Origin: Syngnathus acus
Lineage: Eukaryota > Chordata > Actinopteri > Syngnathiformes > Syngnathidae
Direction: 5' to 3'
DNA length: 64,000 nucleotides
NCBI RefSeq assembly: GCF_901709675.1
Contig: NC_051098.1
Span: 12,431,918-12,495,917 of the forward strand
The notes below the pieces were generated by a model. That model was not told where the DNA came from and searched no databases. It was given only the letters and a program-made list of their open reading frames with translations. Below, piece by piece: positions 24,901 through 36,900 of this stretch (within the stretch, counting starts at the first letter, position 1; each line of letters starts with the position of its first letter). The position numbers were made by a program, and so were the translations under genes.

Positions 24901-27900
24901 GCGCCATCAAAGGTGTGCAGCGCTCGAACACGCCGGCGATCGATCTGTGTGTCCGCTCGCTAGCTTTGGCTCGCCGTCACTATGTTTTAGCAGCCTCGAA
25001 GTGAATTAAAGGCCCCGGCTTGGCAAACAATCCGCTCACCTGGGGATTTTTTCTAATAAGCTTTGTCTTTGCGCAGTTTTTTTGTTTTTTACCGGCATTA
25101 TATTGCACTGCACATCCTGGCGACTCGGTGTCACGCTCCATCGGTCGATATCGTTCACAGGAAATCATTGCACGTTGTCTGAGGTTAATCAATGTTCTGA
25201 CTCCCATTTCCACAGAACTGGATTACTTCTGCACCTGTCTGTGGTTCCTTCTCTTCAGTTAGAACGTGCGATAAACTGAGGTTCTGAGATGATGCTACGG
25301 TTGCATACTACTTTTAGGCTGAGTTTCAAGCTAGCACCAGGGTTAGCTAGCCTGCGTCATGGTTTCAATTCGTGATTGGATATCAAGCCAGGGTTAGGTC
25401 TGGGCTCAAGCTCTGCGTTTTAAAGTCGGCACGCCGTCTGTCTTGCAGGCAAGGCCTCTCAGGACGTGATCATCCACGGCAACCGCAACAACAGCATCAC
25501 CGAGCAGATCACCGACGTGGTCAAGCAGCCTGCCTTCATCGCCGGCATCGGGGGCGCCTGCTGGGTCATCCTCATGGGCTTCAGCATCTGGCTCTACTGG
25601 CGCAGGAAGAAGAGGAAGGGCCTGAGCAACTATGCAGGTCGGCATCCCTCGCACTTGTTGACTGGGCAGGGTGGAATCAAGGGAAGCTTTGCAGTCGAAC
25701 GTTGATAGGCGCCGTGGTGGCTTGTGTGACGCACTTCATTTGTGACTCTTTGTGTTTTCTTCACTTTTGCTTTCGTGTGACCTCTGTAGTTGCTTTCCTC
25801 GCCTCCAGCTGGGCGTTCATCTTTCTTTGGTCCTAAGCAGTCGATAGCAATGGAAAATTTCAATCAACAGCAAACGGATCCCCCCATCCGACCCCAAACC
25901 CCCACCTGAGCCAAAGCGGCACTTCCCTCTTCAGGCTTTAACACACAACCTCTCTGTCTTCTTGTTTTGCAGTTCAGTCCTTCACCTTCACCCCTGCAGG
26001 TACTGTTCATTTGTCCCGTCTCCTCACCTCCCACGGCCCCAATCTTCTTGTGCTAATGGCTAATGCTAATTTGGCAGATTATAAAGCAGGAATGGGCAAG
26101 CAAGACCCACTGAGTCCTGTCATACAATATTATCCATGTTTTCCCTCCATATTTGTTGATTGCAATCCCTCAACTCATGGTGTTTTATTAACTCATTCAC
26201 TACCATTGACGGCTATAGATGTCAAATGTCCTTTAGGCTGGCAGTGAATGATTTAATTGTAGTTAATGTCGGTATGTAAGTTCGTCTGTGTGGTTAGGTT
26301 AAACGAGGAAGTTAAACATTTTACAGCTTTGAATGACTTTTTCCATCCCATTCGTCTGGTTTTAAAAATCAAATGTGGCCCTTAAACAAAACGTTCGCCC
26401 ACGTCTGCTTTGGAGTGACTTTTCCAAATCTTGGCTGTGACCCAAAGGTTTTGCAAAGTCTTTCTTATGTGTTTGCATACTCTTTGTTTGTGTGGATTTT
26501 GTGTGTTTGTGTTGCAGCCAGTGGTGTTTGTTAAAAAGTCAACGTTTTCTCTAGAGCACAGTGAAAACAAAGAAGCGCAAGCTAGCAGGCTTAGCGTTAT
26601 TTGCTAGCGTTCATTTGATTTCCCCCAACCCCCCCGACCAGTCCCAAACACGTTTTTACGCATTTTTATTCCGATTTTAACTTTTGAACATTTTGGAAAT
26701 GTCTGCCCGAGTCACCCCAGAATGTTATTGTTGATTTCAAAATCTCTTTTGCCCTGGATGAAACGCTCCAATAGAAGCTGCAAAGATAAAACGTAGGGGC
26801 GGGTGGGGTCGAGGTGATTTTTCCAACATTAGTGAGGAGAGCGACTCTGCTCTTCCCTGTATTGACAAGAAGGTGATGTATGTGTCGCATCTGGGCCTCC
26901 TAAAGCTGTCAGCTCCAGAGAAGCCAAATCAGCAGCCCGGGAGATGTGATGGGATTTTTCTTTTTAGACGCTGATCATGTCCTGCCTGCCTGCCTGCCTG
27001 CCTGCCTGCATTTAGTGCTGATTAAAAAAAGATTCATCTGCATTCAGAGCGCCATCGGACGCTTCTGTGAGGCGGCGACAGAGGTTGCAAACGTCATGCT
27101 GGTCCCGCTTCAAAGTGGTTTTTGGAGCCTGTCAACTTGAGAGGCTGCCCTAAAAAAAAAAATTGTGCAAAATGATAATTGGGGCTGCAAATTCAGGCTG
27201 GTCGCTCCAGGTTAGGAATGCTTAGAAAGTGTTAGCCATTCAAGACGGGAGGGTGAGGCTTTCAAAGTAGGGTTTCAAGCTAGGGGGTTCTCAGGTTAGG
27301 GTTTCAAGAAAGGATTAGGCTTTTAAAATTTAAGATACAATATCAAGTTTGGCTTTCTGGTGGTGGTGGTCAGGAGTTCAAGACGAGGTTATGCTTTCAC
27401 TTAGGTCTGTCATTTGGGGGTTTAAACATGGCTTGTGGTTTCAAAGTAGGCTTTAAAGTCAGAGGTAGGGTTTCAAAAATGATATTTAGGGTTTTAAGTG
27501 AGAGTTAAGATTTGAAATGGATACGTCCACACGCGTGGACGCTGTTGCCAGATGAAAGGCTGCCAATGTTGTTATCTGCATCAGGCAGATTCAGACACTT
27601 TGATGAACGATCCCGCTGCCTTTTTTAATCATTTTTTTCCAGATTTAATCACGCACCTGATGAGAAGAAGCTCGCAGCAAAAATAAGACAAAATGAGTTT
27701 TGCTTGCCGTGTCCTTGAGCAACACCTAACATCTCCGACATATGCAAAGCGATAACATGCCACACTCATTATTGGCCTTTTTCTTTTTCCCCCAACTAAA
27801 TGCAATCATGGAAATTTAATATGTAGCCACTTTGCTTTGTCTTTTTTTCTCCTGCTGTAGTCACGTTCCAGAGAGTCGGCGGCGGCCTGATGAGCAACGG

Positions 27901-30900
27901 GAGGTGAGTCAAAAAAGCATTTAAAATGTGTGAGTGTATAAAATAGATTGAATCATTCCACTTTAACTCATTCAATACCATTGACGGTTATAGACGTCAT
28001 ATATATTAAATGCACAGGCAATGCTAACGCTCCACAAATAAGCAGGTCACACAACTTTGCCTTCCACCCCACATCAAAACAGGAAGTTGCGTTCTTTATG
28101 ACTCCATTTGCCAAAGCTGCGCACATTGTCATGCATCACGACCCAGCAGATGTTTGTGCTCTTCTCAGCTCCTAAAAAGCTGCACATTATACGGAAATAT
28201 ACATTCGGGCCGCATCCCGTGCGTGCGTTCATGCATCGCTAGATGAACTCATCAATCTCCTCAGCGGATTTAAGCGAAACAATTTAAGCAGAGAGGGCTT
28301 TTATTTTGTCATTTATCTTTGCGGGCAAAGCCAGGAGCCCTCCCGAGTGATAAATTTGCCTGTCACCTCGCGTGGGCGGCCGGGATCTGAGCACGTGTAA
28401 TAATGTAAAAATAATTACCCAGGAGAAAGGTGTGTGCGTGTGTGTGCGTGTGCGCTTTCCGAGCCCACCCCCAAGTGCAGACTGCTCCATCCGGCTGAAA
28501 GGTCTTGAAAGAGCATCTTGGTGACATCATTCATGTGTGTGCTTATTTGTGTTCTGTACTGTAAAAACAGTTGGGGCAAAAATAAGCCAACCAAATGGAT
28601 CAATCCACGGCTGGCTGAATCAACATGTCCTTTTAAACTATTTTTATCTCTCTATATTTCTTTATATATATATATATATTAGGGGTGTAAATCGCGGGTT
28701 TTGTAACGATACGATATCATATCGATACAAAGAATCACGATAAGATATTTGCCGATATCTTAAAGCCTGCTGTGATTCATTCACGATACATCACGATATA
28801 GTGCTCTACGATCGATATAGAACAATATCCTGATTTATAACAATTCATACGCAAAATCAACAAGGTACTGCAAACTCTTTATTTAGGAAATTACAAAGTG
28901 CTTCCAAACGAATGACTTGAAGCCCAAAGGGGAGCGAATTTCCTCGTCTTCTTGGACACTAGCCATAGCACCAGCCCAGGAGCCGCGTAGTTGTCGCCTC
29001 CCCTTTCACGTGCCAGCTCTGCTCACAACACAACACGCCGCGCACTGCTCCCGGAAAGAGGAAGCAAGCAACAATGAACTGGATTTCAAAATAAAGTCGC
29101 GTCTAATGTCCGAGGTCAAAAACGGGCAATATAGATCAATGTTTACGTTTAGCATCGATGCCAACAAATCGTAGAGCATTATATCGATTAATCGATGTGT
29201 ATCGATGAATCGTTACACCCCTAGTTTCAAACTACTTTTAGGGTTTCTAAGAATAGGGTTTCTAACTAGGCTTTCAAAACTAGGGTTAGGGTTTCCGACC
29301 AGGGTTTCCAAGGAGTTTTGCCATTGCTAATTAGGGTTTCAAACTAGGGTTAGGGTTTCCGACTAGGGTTTTAAACCAAGGTTAGGGTTACAAACTAGGT
29401 TTTAAAGCTAGGCTTAAGGTTTCCAACGAGGCTTTCAAACTACTTTTAGGGTTTCTAAGATTAGGGTTTCTAACTAGGCTTTCAAAACTAGGGTTAGGGT
29501 TTTCGACTAGGGTTTCCAAAGTTAGGGTTAGGATTAGGGTTGGGGTTAGGGTTTCTAACTAGGCTTTCAAAACTAGGGTTAGGGTTAGACTTAGGGTTAG
29601 GGTTAGGGTTAGAGTTAGGGTTAGAGTTAGGGTTAGGGTTAGGGTTAGGGTTACTAACTAGGCTTTCAAAACTAGAGTTAGGGTTAGGGTTAGGGTTTCT
29701 AACTAGGCTTTCAAAACTAGGGTTAGGGTTTCCGACTAGGGTTTCCAAGGAGTTTTGCCATCGCTAATTAGGGTTTCAAACTAGGCTCAGGGTTTCCGAC
29801 TAGGGTTTTAAACCAAGGTTAGGGTTTCAAACTAGGTTGTAAAGCTAGGGTTAGGGTTTCCAACGAGGGTTTCAAACTACTTTTAGGGTTTCTAGGATTG
29901 GGGTTTCTAACTAGGCTTTCAAAACTAGGGTTAGGGTTTTCGACTAGGGTTTCCAAAGTTAGGGTTAGGATTAGGGTTGGGGTTAGGGTTTCTAACTAGG
30001 CTTTCAAAACTAGGGTTAGGGTTAGACTTAGGGTTAGGGTTAGAGTTAGAGTTAGGGTTAGGGTTAGGGTTATTAACTAGGCTTTCAAAACTAGAGTTAG
30101 GGTTAGGGTTTCTAACTAGGCTTTCAAAACTAGGGTTAGGGTTTTCGACTAGGGTTTCCAAAGTTAGGGTTAGGATTAGGGTTGGGGTTAGGGTTTCTAA
30201 CTAGGCTTTCAAAACTAGGGTTAGGGTTAGACTTAGGGTTAGGGTTAGAGTTAGAGTTAGGGTTAGGGTTAGGGTTAGGGTTAGGGTTAGGGTTATTAAC
30301 TAGGCTTTCAAAACTAGAGTTAGGGTTAGGGTTTCTAACTAGGCTTTCAAAACTAGGGTTAGGGTTTCCGACTAGGGTTTCCAAGGAGTTTTGCCATCGC
30401 TAATTAGGGTTTCAAACTAGGCTCAGGGTTTCCGACTAGGGTTTTAAACCAAGGTTAGGGTTTCAAACTAGGTTGTAAAGCTAGGGTTAGGGTTTCCAAC
30501 GAGGGTTTCAAACTACTTTTAGGGTTTCTAGGATTGGGGTTTCTAACTAGGCTTTCAAAACTAGGGTTAGGGTTTTCGACTAGGGTTTCCAAAGTTAGGG
30601 TTAGGATTAGGGTTGGGGTTAGGGTTTCTAACTAGGCTTTCAAAACTAGGGTTAGGGTTAGACTTAGGGTTAGGGTTAGAGTTAGGGTTAGGGTTAGGGT
30701 TAGGGTTATTAACTAGGCTTTCAAAACTAGAGTTAGGGTTAGGGTTAGGGTTTCTAACTAGGCTTTCAAAACTAGGGTTAGGGTTTCCGACTAGGGTTTC
30801 CAAGGAGTTTTGCCATCGCTAATTAGGTTTTCAAACTAGGCTCAGGGTTTCCGACTAGGGTTTTAAACCAAGGTTAGGGTTTCAAACTAGGTTGTAAAGC

Positions 30901-33900
30901 TAGGGTTAGGGTTTCCAACGAGGGTTTCAAACTACTTTTAGGGTTTCTAGGATTGGGGTTTCTAACTAGGCTTTCAAAACTAGGGTTAGGGTTTTCGACT
31001 AGGGTTTCCAAAGTTAGGGTTAGGGTTAGGATTAGGGTTGGGGTTAGGGTTTCTAACTAGGCTTTCAAAACTAGGGTTAGACTTAGGGTTAGGGTTAGAG
31101 TTAGAGTTAGGGTTAGGGTTAGGGTTAGGGTTATTAACTAGGCTTTCAAAACTAGAGTTAGGGTTAGGGTTAGGGTTTCTAACTAGGCTTTCAAAACTAG
31201 GGTTAGGGTTTCCGACTAGGGTTTCCAAGGAGTTTTGCCATCGCTAATTAGGGTTTCAAACTAGGCTCAGGGTTTCCGACTAGGGTTTTAAACCAAGGTT
31301 AGGGTTTCAAACTAGGTTGTAAAGCTAGGGTTAGGGTTTCCAACGAGGGTTTCAAACTACTTTTAGGGTTTCTAGGATTGGGGTTTCTAACTAGGCTTTC
31401 AAAACTAGGGTTAGGGTTTTCGACTAGGGTTTCCAAAGTTAGGGTTAGGGTTAGGATTAGGGTTGGGGTTAGGGTTTCTAACTAGGCTTTCAAAACTAGG
31501 GATAGGGTTAGAGTTAGAGTTAGAGTTAGAGTTAGGGTTAGGGTTAGAGTTAGAGTTAGGGTTAGGGTTACTAACTAGGCTTTCAAAACTAGAGTTAGGG
31601 TTAGGGTTTCTAACTAGGCTTTCAAAACTAGGGTTAGGGTTTCGGACTAGGGTTTCCAAGGAGTTTTGCCATCGCTAATTAGGGTTTCAAACTAGGCTCA
31701 GGGTTTCCGACTAGGGTTTTAAACCAAGGTTAGGGTTTCAAACTAGGTTTTAAAGCTAGGGTTAGGGTTTCCAACAAGGGTTTCAAACTACTTTTAGGGT
31801 TTCTAAGATTAGGGTTTCTAACTAGGCTTTCAAAACTAGGGTTAGGGTTTCCGACCAGGGTTTCCAAGGAGTTTTGCCATTGCTAATTAGGGTTTCAAAC
31901 TAGGGTTAGGGTTTCCGACTAGGGTTTTAAACCAAGGTTAGGGTTACAAACTAGGTTTTAAAGCTAGGCTTAAGGTTTCCAACGAGGCTTTCAAACTACT
32001 TTTAGGGTTTCTAAGATTAGGGTTTCTAACTAGGCTTTCAAAACTAGGGTTAGGGTTTTCGACTAGGGTTTCCAAAGTTAGGGTTAGGATTAGGGTTAGG
32101 GTTTCTAACTAGGCTTTCAAAACTAGGGTTAGGGTTAGACTTAGGGTTAGGGTTAGGGTTAGAGTTAGGGTTAGAGTTAGGGTTAGGGTTAGGGTTAGGG
32201 TTACTAACTAGGCTTTCAAAACTAGAGTTAGGGTTAGGGTTAGGGTTTCTAACTAGGCTTTCAAAACTAGGGTTAGGGTTTCCGACTAGGGTTTCCAAGG
32301 AGTTTTGCCATCGCTAATTAGGGTTTCAAACTAGGCTCAGGGTTTCCGACTAGGGTTTTAAACCAAGGTTAGGGTTTCAAACTAGGTTGTAAAGCTAGGG
32401 TTAGGGTTTCCAACGAGGGTTTCAAACTACTTTTAGGGTTTCTAGGATTGGGGTTTCTAACTAGGCTTTCAAAACTAGGGTTAGGGTTTTCGACTAGGGT
32501 TTCCAAAGTTAGGGTTAGGATTAGGGTTGGGGTTAGGGTTTCTAACTAGGCTTTCAAAACTAGGGTTAGGGTTAGACTTAGGGTTAGGGTTAGAGTTAGA
32601 GTTAGGGTTAGGGTTAGGGTTATTAACTAGGCTTTCAAAACTAGAGTTAGGGTTAGGGTTTCTAACTAGGCTTTCAAAACTAGGGTTAGGGTTTCCGACT
32701 AGGGTTTCCAAGGAGTTTTGCCATCGCTAATTAGGGTTTCAAACTAGGCTCAGGGTTTCCGACTAGGGTTTTAAACCAAGGTTAGGGTTTCAAACTAGGT
32801 TGTAAAGCTAGGGTTAGGGTTTCCAACGAGGGTTTCAAACTACTTTTAGGGTTTCTAGGATTGGGGTTTCTAACTAGGCTTTCAAAACTAGGGTTAGGGT
32901 TTTCGACTAGGGTTTCCAAAGTTAGGGTTAGGGTTAGGATTAGGGTTAGGGTTAGGGTTTCTAACTAGGCTTTCAAAACTAGGGTTAGGGTTAGACTTAG
33001 GGTTAGGGTTAGAGTTAGGGTTAGGGTTAGGGTTAGGGTTATTAACTAGGCTTTCAAAACTAGAGTTAGGGTTAGGGTTAGGGTTTCTAACTAGGCTTTC
33101 AAAACTAGGGTTAGGGTTTCCGACTAGGGTTTCCAAGGAGTTTTGCCATCGCTAATTAGGGTTTCAAACTAGGCTCAGGGTTTCCGACTAGGGTTTTAAA
33201 CCAAGGTTAGGGTTTCAAACTAGGTTGTAAAGCTAGGGTTAGGGTTTCCAACGAGGGTTTCAAACTACTTTTAGGGTTTCTAGGATTGGGGTTTCTAACT
33301 AGGCTTTCAAAACTAGGGTTAGGGTTTTCGACTAGGGTTTCCAAAGTTAGGGTTAGGGTTAGGGTTAGGATTAGGGTTGGGGTTAGGGTTTCTAACTAGG
33401 CTTTCAAAACTAGGGATAGGGTTAGAGTTAGAGTTAGGGTTAGGGTTAGAGTTAGAGTTAGGGTTAGGGTTACTAACTAGGCTTTCAAAACTAGAGTTAG
33501 GGTTAGGGTTTCTAACTAGGCTTTCAAAACTAGGGTTAGGGTTTCGGACTAGGGTTTCCAAGGAGTTTTGCCATCGCTAATTAGGGTTTCAAACTAGGCT
33601 CAGGGTTTCCGACTAGGGTTTTAAACCAAGGTTAGGGTTTCAAACTAGGTTTTAAAGCTAGGGTTAGGGTTTCCAACAAGGGTTTCAAACTACTTTTAGG
33701 GTTTCTAAGATTAGGGTTTCTAACTAGGCTTTCAAAACTAGGGTTAGGGTTTCCGACCAGGGTTTCCAAGGAGTTTTGCCATTGCTAATTAGGGTTTCAA
33801 ACTAGGGTTAGGGTTTCCGACTAGGGTTTTAAACCAAGGTTAGGGTTACAAACTAGGTTTTAAAGCTAGGCTTAAGGTTTCCAACGAGGCTTTCAAACTA

Positions 33901-36900
33901 CTTTTAGGGTTTCTAAGATTAGGGTTTCTAACTAGGCTTTCAAAACTAGGGTTAGGGTTTTCGACTAGGGTTTCCAAAGTTAGGGTTAGGATTAGGGTTG
34001 GGGTTAGGGTTTCTAACTAGGCTTTCAAAACTAGGGTTAGGGTTAGACTTAGGGTTAGGGTTAGAGTTAGGGTTAGGGTTAGGGTTATTAACTAGGCTTT
34101 CAAAACTAGAGTTAGGGTTAGGGTTAGGGTTTCTAACTAGGCTTTCAAAACTAGGGTTAGGGTTTCCGACTAGGGTTTCCAAGGAGTTTTGCCATCGCTA
34201 ATTAGGGTTTCAAACTAGGCTCAGGGTTTCCGACTAGGGTTTTAAACCAAGGTTAGGGTTTCAAACTAGGTTGTAAAGCTAGGGTTAGGGTTTCCAACGA
34301 GGGTTTCAAACTACTTTTAGGGTTTCTAGGATTGGGGTTTCTAACTAGGCTTTCAAAACTAGGGTTAGGGTTTTCGACTAGGGTTTCCAAAGTTAGGGTT
34401 AGGGTTAGGATTAGGGTTGGGGTTAGGGTTTCTAACTAGGCTTTCAAAACTAGGGATAGGGTTAGAGTTAGGGTTAGGGTTAGAGTTAGAGTTAGGGTTA
34501 GGGTTACTAACTAGGCTTTCAAAACTAGAGTTAGGGTTAGGGTTTCTAACTAGGCTTTCAAAACTAGGGTTAGGGTTTCGGACTAGGGTTTCCAAGGAGT
34601 TTTGCCATCGCTAATTAGGGTTTCAAACTAGGCTCAGGGTTTCCGACTAGGGTTTTAAACCAAGGTTAGGGTTTCAAACTAGGTTTTAAAGCTAGGGTTA
34701 GGGTTTCCAACAAGGGTTTCAAACTACTTTTAGGGTTTCTAAGATTAGGGTTTCTAACTAGGCTTTCAAAACTAGGGTTAGGGTTTCCGACCAGGGTTTC
34801 CAAGGAGTTTTGCCATTGCTAATTAGGGTTTCAAACTAGGGTTAGGGTTTCCGACTAGGGTTTTAAACCAAGGTTAGGGTTACAAACTAGGTTTTAAAGC
34901 TAGGCTTAAGGTTTCCAACGAGGCTTTCAAACTACTTTTAGGGTTTCTAAGATTAGGGTTTCTAACTAGGCTTTCAAAACTAGGGTTAGGGTTTTCGACT
35001 AGGGTTTCCAAAGTTAGGGTTAGGATTAGGGTTGGGGTTAGGGTTTCTAACTAGGCTTTCAAAACTAGGGTTAGGGTTAGACTTAGGGTTAGGGTTAGAG
35101 TTAGGGTTAGAGTTAGGGTTAGGGTTAGGGTTAGGGTTACTAACTAGGCTTTCAAAACTAGAGTTAGGGTTAGGGTTAGGGTTTCTAACTAGGCTTTCAA
35201 AACTAGGGTTAGGGTTTCCGACTAGGGTTTCCAAGGAGTTTTGCCATCGCTAATTAGGGTTTCAAACTAGGCTCAGGGTTTCCGACTAGGGTTTTAAACC
35301 AAGGTTAGGGTTTCAAACTAGGTTGTAAAGCTAGGGTTAGGGTTTCCAACGAGGGTTTCAAACTACTTTTAGGGTTTCTAGGATTGGGGTTTCTAACTAG
35401 GCTTTCAAAACTAGGGTTAGGGTTTTCGACTAGGGTTTCCAAAGTTAGGGTTAGGATTAGGGTTGGGGTTAGGGTTTCTAACTAGGCTTTCAAAACTAGG
35501 GTTAGGGTTAGACTTAGGGTTAGGGTTAGAGTTAGAGTTAGGGTTAGGGTTAGGGTTATTAACTAGGCTTTCAAAACTAGAGTTAGGGTTAGGGTTTCTA
35601 ACTAGGCTTTCAAAACTAGGGTTAGGGTTTCCGACTAGGGTTTCCAAGGAGTTTTGCCATCGCTAATTAGGGTTTCAAACTAGGCTCAGGGTTTCCGACT
35701 AGGGTTTTAAACCAAGGTTAGGGTTTCAAACTAGGTTGTAAAGCTAGGGTTAGGGTTTCCAACGAGGGTTTCAAACTACTTTTAGGGTTTCTAGGATTGG
35801 GGTTTCTAACTAGGCTTTCAAAACTAGGGTTAGGGTTTTCGACTAGGGTTTCCAAAGTTAGGGTTAGGGTTAGGATTAGGGTTGGGGTTAGGGTTTCTAA
35901 CTAGGCTTTCAAAACTAGGGTTAGGGTTAGACTTAGGGTTAGGGTTAGAGTTAGGGTTAGGGTTAGGGTTAGGGTTATTAACTAGGCTTTCAAAACTAGA
36001 GTTAGGGTTAGGGTTAGGGTTTCTAACTAGGCTTTCAAAACTAGGGTTAGGGTTTCCGACTAGGGTTTCCAAGGAGTTTTGCCATCGCTAATTAGGGTTT
36101 CAAACTAGGCTCAGGGTTTCCGACTAGGGTTTTAAACCAAGGTTAGGGTTTCAAACTAGGTTGTAAAGCTAGGGTTAGGGTTTCCAACGAGGGTTTCAAA
36201 CTACTTTTAGGGTTTCTAGGATTGGGGTTTCTAACTAGGCTTTCAAAACTAGGGTTAGGGTTTTCGACTAGGGTTTCCAAAGTTAGGGTTAGGGTTAGGA
36301 TTAGGGTTGGGGTTAGGGTTTCTAACTAGGCTTTCAAAACTAGGGATAGGGTTAGAGTTAGGGTTAGGGTTAGAGTTAGAGTTAGGGTTAGGGTTACTAA
36401 CTAGGCTTTCAAAACTAGAGTTAGGGTTAGGGTTTCTAACTAGGCTTTCAAAACTAGGGTTAGGGTTTCGGACTAGGGTTTCCAAGGAGTTTTGCCATCG
36501 CTAATTAGGGTTTCAAACTAGGCTCAGGGTTTCCGACTAGGGTTTTAAACCAAGGTTAGGGTTTCAAACTAGGTTTTAAAGCTAGGGTTAGGGTTTCCAA
36601 CAAGGGTTTCAAACTACTTTTAGGGTTTCTAAGATTAGGGTTTCTAACTAGGCTTTCAAAACGAGGGTTGGGGTTTCCGACCAGGGTTTCCAAGGAGTTT
36701 TGCCATTGCTATTTAGGGTTTCAAACTAGGGTTAGGGTTTTAAACAAAGGTTAGGGTTACAAACTTGGTTTTAATCCTAGGGTTAGGGTTTCCAACGAGG
36801 GTTTCAAACTACTTTTATGGTTTCTAAGATCAGGGTTTCTAACTAGGCTTTCAAAACTAGGGTTAGGGTTTTCGACCAGGGTTTCCAAGGAGTTTTGCCA

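Larger units (their letters stand above)
26000..27860 (+). other. robo2: robo2 intron
   Basis: Holds a TTAA-bounded element (26188-26256), a (CCTG)n run (26981-27009) and degenerate telomere-like words (27240-27520). No exon was seen. Confidence 0.8.

Noticed and set aside
29494-36504. Many 65-84 codon open frames with Asn-Pro or Leu-Gly repeats on both strands
   Set aside because: These follow automatically from reading TTAGGG repeats without stops. No evidence that they are translated, so not called genes.
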